From: Tipula vernalis
Lineage: Eukaryota; Arthropoda; Insecta; Diptera; Tipulidae
NCBI GenBank assembly: GCA_958295665.1
Contig: OY282558.1
Coordinates: forward strand, 335,703,106-335,767,105
DNA: 64,000 nt
Direction of reading: 5' to 3'
Shown here: one piece after another, positions 59,740 through 64,000 of the stretch
Numbering within the stretch: position 1 is the first letter of the stretch
How the letters are laid out: each line of letters opens with the position of its first letter
Notes under the pieces: generated by a model
The model's database searches: none
Told to the model about the DNA's origin: nothing
The model's input: the letters and a program-made list of their open reading frames with translations, nothing else
Made by a program: the position numbers and the translations under genes

Positions 59740-62700
59740 ATGACAACATCTCACACCCAGCACATAGGTCGATTATTTATTCACGACCACATTAATAAAT
59801 TCATATTTCTTATAGACACTGGCGCTGACCTTTCGGTCATTCCAGCACATTATTATAAAAACGCGTTTGCATTCACAAAACGCGACCCTGATCTAGTCTT
59901 ATCGGCAGCCAATAATACCACAATTTTCACTTATGGCACAAAATTGCTTCAAGTGGACATCGGACTTAAAAGAACATTCACTCATGCATTCATTTTAGCT
60001 GATGTGAATCGTCCGATTATTGGCGCCGATTTCCTGTGTAAATTTGGCCTCCTTGTTGACCTCAAGAACAAACGGCTGGTTGATTCAGCGACTAAGCTGT
60101 CAATCAATGCCACAATGGTTCGGTATAACACTCCAACTCCGATCCATTATTCGGTCAACAACGGTTATGCCACTCTGCTGAAGAATTTCCCATCACTTAC
60201 AGCAGAGCCGAACTACAACTTACCAGTTCGACACAACGTGGTTCATCATATTGTCACAGCAGGCCATCTGCCCGTGTCAAGACCACGTCGGCTAGATCAC
60301 GTGAGACATAAAGCCGCTCAAACAGAATTCCAACACATGGTGGAATTAGGGATTTGCAGGCCGTCTGCATCTCCCGTCTCTTGTCCACTTCACATGGTGA
60401 AGAAAAAAGATCAAGATTGGAGACCATGTGGGGATTATCGGCGTTTAAACACGGTGACAACACCAGATCGCTACCCGATACCTCACATTCAAAATTTCTC
60501 CATGCATTTGCATGGATGCAAAATTTTCTCCAAAATTGATCTAGTCAGAGCTTATCATTTAATTCCCGTCGCACCTGAAGACGTTCATAAAACGGCAATT
60601 ACAACACCGTTTGGCCTATTCGAATTCACCCGAATGCCATTCGGCTTATGCAATGCCGCTCAAACGTTTCAGCGTTTCATGAACGAAGTCGTACATGACT
60701 TGGACTTCGTTTTCGTTTACATTGACGACATTCTTGTTGCATCAAAATCTGAGGAACAACACAAACAGCACTTGGAACAACTTTTCCACAAACTAACACA
60801 GTTTGATGTGCATATCAAGAGCTCAAAGTGCGTTTTTGGCGTATCCACTCTTGACTTCCTCAGCCACAAGATAACACCTAATGGTATTCTGCCGTCTGAA
60901 GAACGAATTAATGCCATTAGGGATTTCCCAGCCCCTACTTCAATCAAAACTATACAGCGATTTGTCGGCATGGTAAATTACTACCACCGATTCATACCAA
61001 AACTCGCTCAAACACTCACACCAATTCACAGTCACTTGGCAGCATTACTCAAAAAGCCCAAGACAGCCAAGAATTTCACTTGGCCTGACGAATGTCAACA
61101 AGCATTTACGTCACTAAAAGCTGAATTGGCCCAGATAACACTTCTGGCACACCCACTGAGCGACTCAAAGCTCAGCATAACCACTGACGCATCAAACACT
61201 GCTGTCGGTGCTGTACTACAACAGTACAATAACGAGTGTTGGGAACCACTGGGATTCTTTTCTAAGAAACTCTCGGATGCCGAAAAGAAATATTCCGCAT
61301 TCGATCGGGAATTACTGGCAATTTATCAAGCAGTCAAGCACTTTAGATATTTTGTGGAAGGTCGGGATTTCACAATATACACCGACCATAAACCTCTGAC
61401 ACGAGCAATTCAGTCTAAAACTGAACGTAATCCGAGGCAATCTCGCCACCTGGATTACATTAGTCAATTTACCACGGACATTCAGCATGTTCACGGACAC
61501 GACAACGTTGTCGCAGATACACTATCGCGCACAACAGACAATGAAATGGCCACAGTCGAGACACACATCGACTTACAAATACTCGCAAACGCACAAAAAG
61601 CAGACCTAGAACTTCAGAATTTACTTTCTGGTTCCGAATGTCACACTAGTTCATCAATGAAACTAGAGCTTTTCAAACTGCCTGGCCTCGAAATAGTCTG
61701 CGAAATCGCAGGTGGGAACAATCGCCCATACATCGCAGACTCACTACGTCGCACTGTATTCAACACACTACACAACATTTCACATCCTGGAGTCCGTGCA
61801 ACTCGTAAATTGATTACAGCTCGATACTTTTGGCCCAGTATAAACAAAGACGTAGGTAATTGGGCCCAGTCTTGTTTATCCTGCCAACGTGCTAAAGTTC
61901 AAAGGCACACAAAATCACCCCATGGACAATTTGAAATTCCACCTGGTCGATTTGAGCACATCCATATAGACATAGTAGGACCACTTCCGCCATCTAATGG
62001 ATACTCATATTTACTCACTTGTGTCGATCGCTTCACTCGCTGGCCTGAAGCATACTGCATGACCAATATGTCAGCTGCAACCATAGCCACCACCTTTGTC
62101 AACAACTACGTATCACGATTCGGCGTACCCCTTAGCATCACAACAGATCAAGGAACGCAATTTGAGTCCAAGCTTTTCAATGAGTTAACAAAACTCCTTG
62201 GCTCACATCGGATACGGACAACGGCTTATCATCCGCAAGCCAATGGCATGGTCGAACGCTTCCATCGGCAACTCAAAGCCGCGTTAATGGCCAGAAACAA
62301 CACAATCAATTGGAGTTCGGAAATACCAATCATATTACTTGGTATCCGAGCAACAGTGAAGGAAGATCTTAAGTGCTCACCGGCAGAATTAGTTTACGGT
62401 CAAACCATCAAACTACCCGGTGAATTCTTTATCGAAAATCCTCCTTCACCACTCCCAACCACCGACACAATCATCGACCAACTGCGACAAACCATGCGCA
62501 ACCTCATACCTAAAACGCCACGCCAATCAAAACAAGATGACGTATTTGTTCCAAAATCGCTTAACAACTGCGATTTTGTTTTCATAAGAACAGACAAGGT
62601 TCGCACGGGATTAACTCCTCCCTATGAAGGTCCATATAAAGTTTTACGCAGACTTAGGAAACATTTCATCGTATCGATTAATGGAAAAAATTCCAACGTT

Positions 62701-62814
62701 TCAATCGATCGACTTAAACCAGCTTACGGAATACTTAGTTCGGCTGAGCAAACATCAAGCCATCGGGTTCACAAAACCGTTCGTATAGCTCCTACTCATA
62801 CAATCATTCCCTAG
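59740..62814 (+). CDS. Pol polyprotein of the csRn1-type element
   Basis: 1024 residues from the first ATG at 59740, two bases after the gag stop, though the natural product is probably a Gag-Pol fusion by -1 frameshifting. Domains: aspartic protease [12 protein letters not shown] (Asp 26); reverse transcriptase with YIDD at 327-330 and [14 protein letters not shown]; RNase H with Asp 483, Glu 524, Asp 549 and Asp 593; integrase zinc finger H678, H682, C712, C715; DDE triad Asp 744, Asp 803, Glu 839 (THE NGMVER context); and a carboxy-terminal beta-barrel-like end ([13 protein letters not shown]). All key residues are present and the frame is unbroken, so the copy could be active. The stop TAG at 62812 directly abuts a GGGAGGGGGAAAA purine tract. 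Confidence 0.95.
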   Translation: MTTSHTQHIGRLFIHDHINKFIFLIDTGADLSVIPAHYYKNAFAFTKRDPDLVLSAANNTTIFTYGTKLLQVDIGLKRTFTHAFILADVNRPIIGADFLCKFGLLVDLKNKRLVDSATKLSINATMVRYNTPTPIHYSVNNGYATLLKNFPSLTAEPNYNLPVRHNVVHHIVTAGHLPVSRPRRLDHVRHKAAQTEFQHMVELGICRPSASPVSCPLHMVKKKDQDWRPCGDYRRLNTVTTPDRYPIPHIQNFSMHLHGCKIFSKIDLVRAYHLIPVAPEDVHKTAITTPFGLFEFTRMPFGLCNAAQTFQRFMNEVVHDLDFVFVYIDDILVASKSEEQHKQHLEQLFHKLTQFDVHIKSSKCVFGVSTLDFLSHKITPNGILPSEERINAIRDFPAPTSIKTIQRFVGMVNYYHRFIPKLAQTLTPIHSHLAALLKKPKTAKNFTWPDECQQAFTSLKAELAQITLLAHPLSDSKLSITTDASNTAVGAVLQQYNNECWEPLGFFSKKLSDAEKKYSAFDRELLAIYQAVKHFRYFVEGRDFTIYTDHKPLTRAIQSKTERNPRQSRHLDYISQFTTDIQHVHGHDNVVADTLSRTTDNEMATVETHIDLQILANAQKADLELQNLLSGSECHTSSSMKLELFKLPGLEIVCEIAGGNNRPYIADSLRRTVFNTLHNISHPGVRATRKLITARYFWPSINKDVGNWAQSCLSCQRAKVQRHTKSPHGQFEIPPGRFEHIHIDIVGPLPPSNGYSYLLTCVDRFTRWPEAYCMTNMSAATIATTFVNNYVSRFGVPLSITTDQGTQFESKLFNELTKLLGSHRIRTTAYHPQANGMVERFHRQLKAALMARNNTINWSSEIPIILLGIRATVKEDLKCSPAELVYGQTIKLPGEFFIENPPSPLPTTDTIIDQLRQTMRNLIPKTPRQSKQDDVFVPKSLNNCDFVFIRTDKVRTGLTPPYEGPYKVLRRLRKHFIVSINGKNSNVSIDRLKPAYGILSSAEQTSSHRVHKTVRIAPTHTIIP

Positions 62815-62844
62815 GGAGGGGGAAAATCACTCGCAGGGGAGTCC
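62814..62844 (+). promoter_or_regulatory. Polypurine tract(s) before the 3' LTR
   Basis: GGGAGGGGGAAAA starts at the pol stop, and GCAGGGGAG lies just before TCC and the LTR. Either could prime plus-strand synthesis; the second is closer to the LTR edge. Confidence 0.55.
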
Positions 62845-63337
62845 TGTAGCGACTCACTCACAATTCAATTCAATTATTCAATTCAATTCAATTATTCACA
62901 GAAATATTCATCACTCGTTCATCGCCACAATTCGCACATTCATATTCACACTCATTCACATGAACGCACCTTGTTTTTCAAACGCAACACACTTCATTTC
63001 ATTAAAATATATGTACGTCTGTCAAAAATCTTTCGCGCGATAGAAAACAAAAAACACTCTCTCGTTTTCCTTTTTATCAAAAACAACTCGCGATTAAAAA
63101 ATATCATATTAAAAGAAACCAAAAACAAAAAGTAAATTTCGATTAATAAAAATTGTGTTCTTATACTAATTTAAAATACAAAATAGTGGTGGTGGAATTT
63201 ATATTCATTAAATAGTTTTGTAATTAATTTTCCAAAAAGAATTATAATAAAATGTCGGTCGCATAACACTTTTAATTGTGTGACCATAATAAAAAAACAA
63301 TCTCGTATATTTGCATGTGTACATCACATATGCTATA
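62845..63337 (+). repeat. 3' LTR of the csRn1-type element
   Basis: 493 bp, apparently the same as the 5' LTR, followed by GGGC. Confidence 0.92.
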
Positions 63338-64000
63338 GGGCGTTGAACTTCCAAATATTTTTTCATTTCTGGCTGCGTAATATAATTAGTGGGTTTTATT
63401 TGCTTACATGTCTCACAACTTTGGATATAATTTCGCACGTCCCTCGCCATGTTAGTCCAATAAAACTGTCGTCTCAAAATTGCCAACGTCTTTGCAAACC
63501 CAAGATGTGCGCTAAAAGGTGCATTCTGAGCTTTTTGTAGAAGTGACTGAATAAGCTGCTGAGTGGGTACTACTAATTTCCATGCGGACAAATCACTGTT
63601 TACATCTTGAGTAGAATTGGGCATTATGTATAATTTGCCATTGAACTCTCGAAAATTTGTTTTAATGCCGACATTCTTTTGTAACGTTTTAATTTTACCC
63701 GCGTAAACAGGATTTCCAAACGCTTCATCATTAAGGTCCACATGAAGGGGTGGCATTCGTTCATCATCATCAGGCGAATCCGTTCTTGTCAAAGCTTCGA
63801 GGTGTATACGAGATAGAGTATCTGGAACAATGTTTTGGGATCCTTTTCTATATTCGATTTTGAAATTGTATCCCTGCAATTTCAAGCTCCACCTTGCAAG
63901 CCGTCCGGATAAATCTCGTTGATCCATTAGCCATTTAAGACTTGAATGGTCCGTGATGATGGTGAACGAATACACCTCCACATAAGGCCTAAACTTTTTA
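63338..64000 (-). pseudogene. Ty3/gypsy element, RNase H and integrase upstream half (outer element)
   Basis: Minus-strand frame entering from beyond the window end. It carries the later part of RNase H (IITDHSSLKWLMDQRDLSG, then PDTLSRIH), a linker, and the integrase zinc finger (HLGFAKTLAILRRQFYW, then CETCKQIK). It stops at 63338, where the csRn1 element's LTR begins. The reading continues by chance a short way into that LTR. The other half resumes at 56887. This part has no internal stop, but the whole gene is disrupted. Confidence 0.88.

Larger units (their letters stand above)
56888..63337 (+). mobile_element. csRn1-type Ty3/gypsy retrotransposon, apparently intact
   Basis: A 6450-bp element with two 493-bp LTRs (56888-57380 and 62845-63337). 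Both begin TGTAGCGACTCACTCAC and end ATATGCTATA, and I saw no difference between them. The target duplication is GGGC at 56884-56887 and 63338-63341. It carries a primer site, a long untranslated leader, gag, pol in the -1 frame and purine-rich tracts before the 3' LTR. The CHCC-type gag motif and tRNA-Trp-like primer site fit the csRn1 lineage. No stop or shift was seen in gag or pol, so this copy may be autonomous and young. It sits antisense in the integrase of an older gypsy element. Confidence 0.95.

Overview
This window is AT-rich eukaryotic DNA from an insect, most likely a brachyceran fly. Evidence for this: mariner, hAT, BEL/Pao, Ty3/gypsy (csRn1 and other lineages), Jockey/CR1-type LINEs and foldback elements occur side by side; the putative introns are only 62-65 nt; there are no bacterial operons or ribosome binding sites. 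No complete host gene was found. What is here is a transposon graveyard with two young, nearly or fully intact LTR retrotransposons.

Layout. 0-0.8 kb: exons of a decayed spliced gene on the minus strand. 2.0-4.5 kb: a degenerate 9-bp A+T satellite that holds a complete mariner element (2537-3821) and a LINE tail. 7.0-9.5 kb: a Jockey-type LINE on the minus strand with an open ORF1 and an open endonuclease, cut off before the reverse transcriptase. 10-20 kb: a possible tRNA-derived SINE, many small inverted-repeat (MITE/foldback) elements and relics of spliced coding sequence. 19-22 kb: a decayed transposase-like gene. 24-28 kb: a decayed Ty3/gypsy element. 28-33 kb: mostly featureless. 34-39 kb: three foldback elements, pieces of a Tc1/mariner gene and of LINE gag, and a second Jockey-like relic.

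39.9-49.1 kb: a hAT-like element, recognised by its terminal repeats and an 8-bp target duplication. It contains a 392-bp (TA)n tract and a complete 7.17-kb BEL/Pao retrotransposon (41580-48750) with two 619-bp LTRs that look identical, a tRNA-Phe primer site, an AATAC target duplication and one gag-pol frame broken by two TGA codons. 49-56 kb: a large foldback, a CR1/Jockey-like LINE relic and mostly anonymous sequence. 56.0-64.0 kb: a minus-strand Ty3/gypsy element split in its integrase by a complete csRn1-type Ty3/gypsy element (56888-63337) on the plus strand. The inserted element has two 493-bp LTRs that look identical, a GGGC target duplication, intact gag and pol frames and a classical A AAA AAC slippery heptamer at the gag-pol junction.

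The elements do not form a pathway; they record layered insertions. By my reading the youngest events are the csRn1 and BEL/Pao insertions, because their LTR pairs appear identical. All identities rest on reading motifs and repeats by eye, without database searches.
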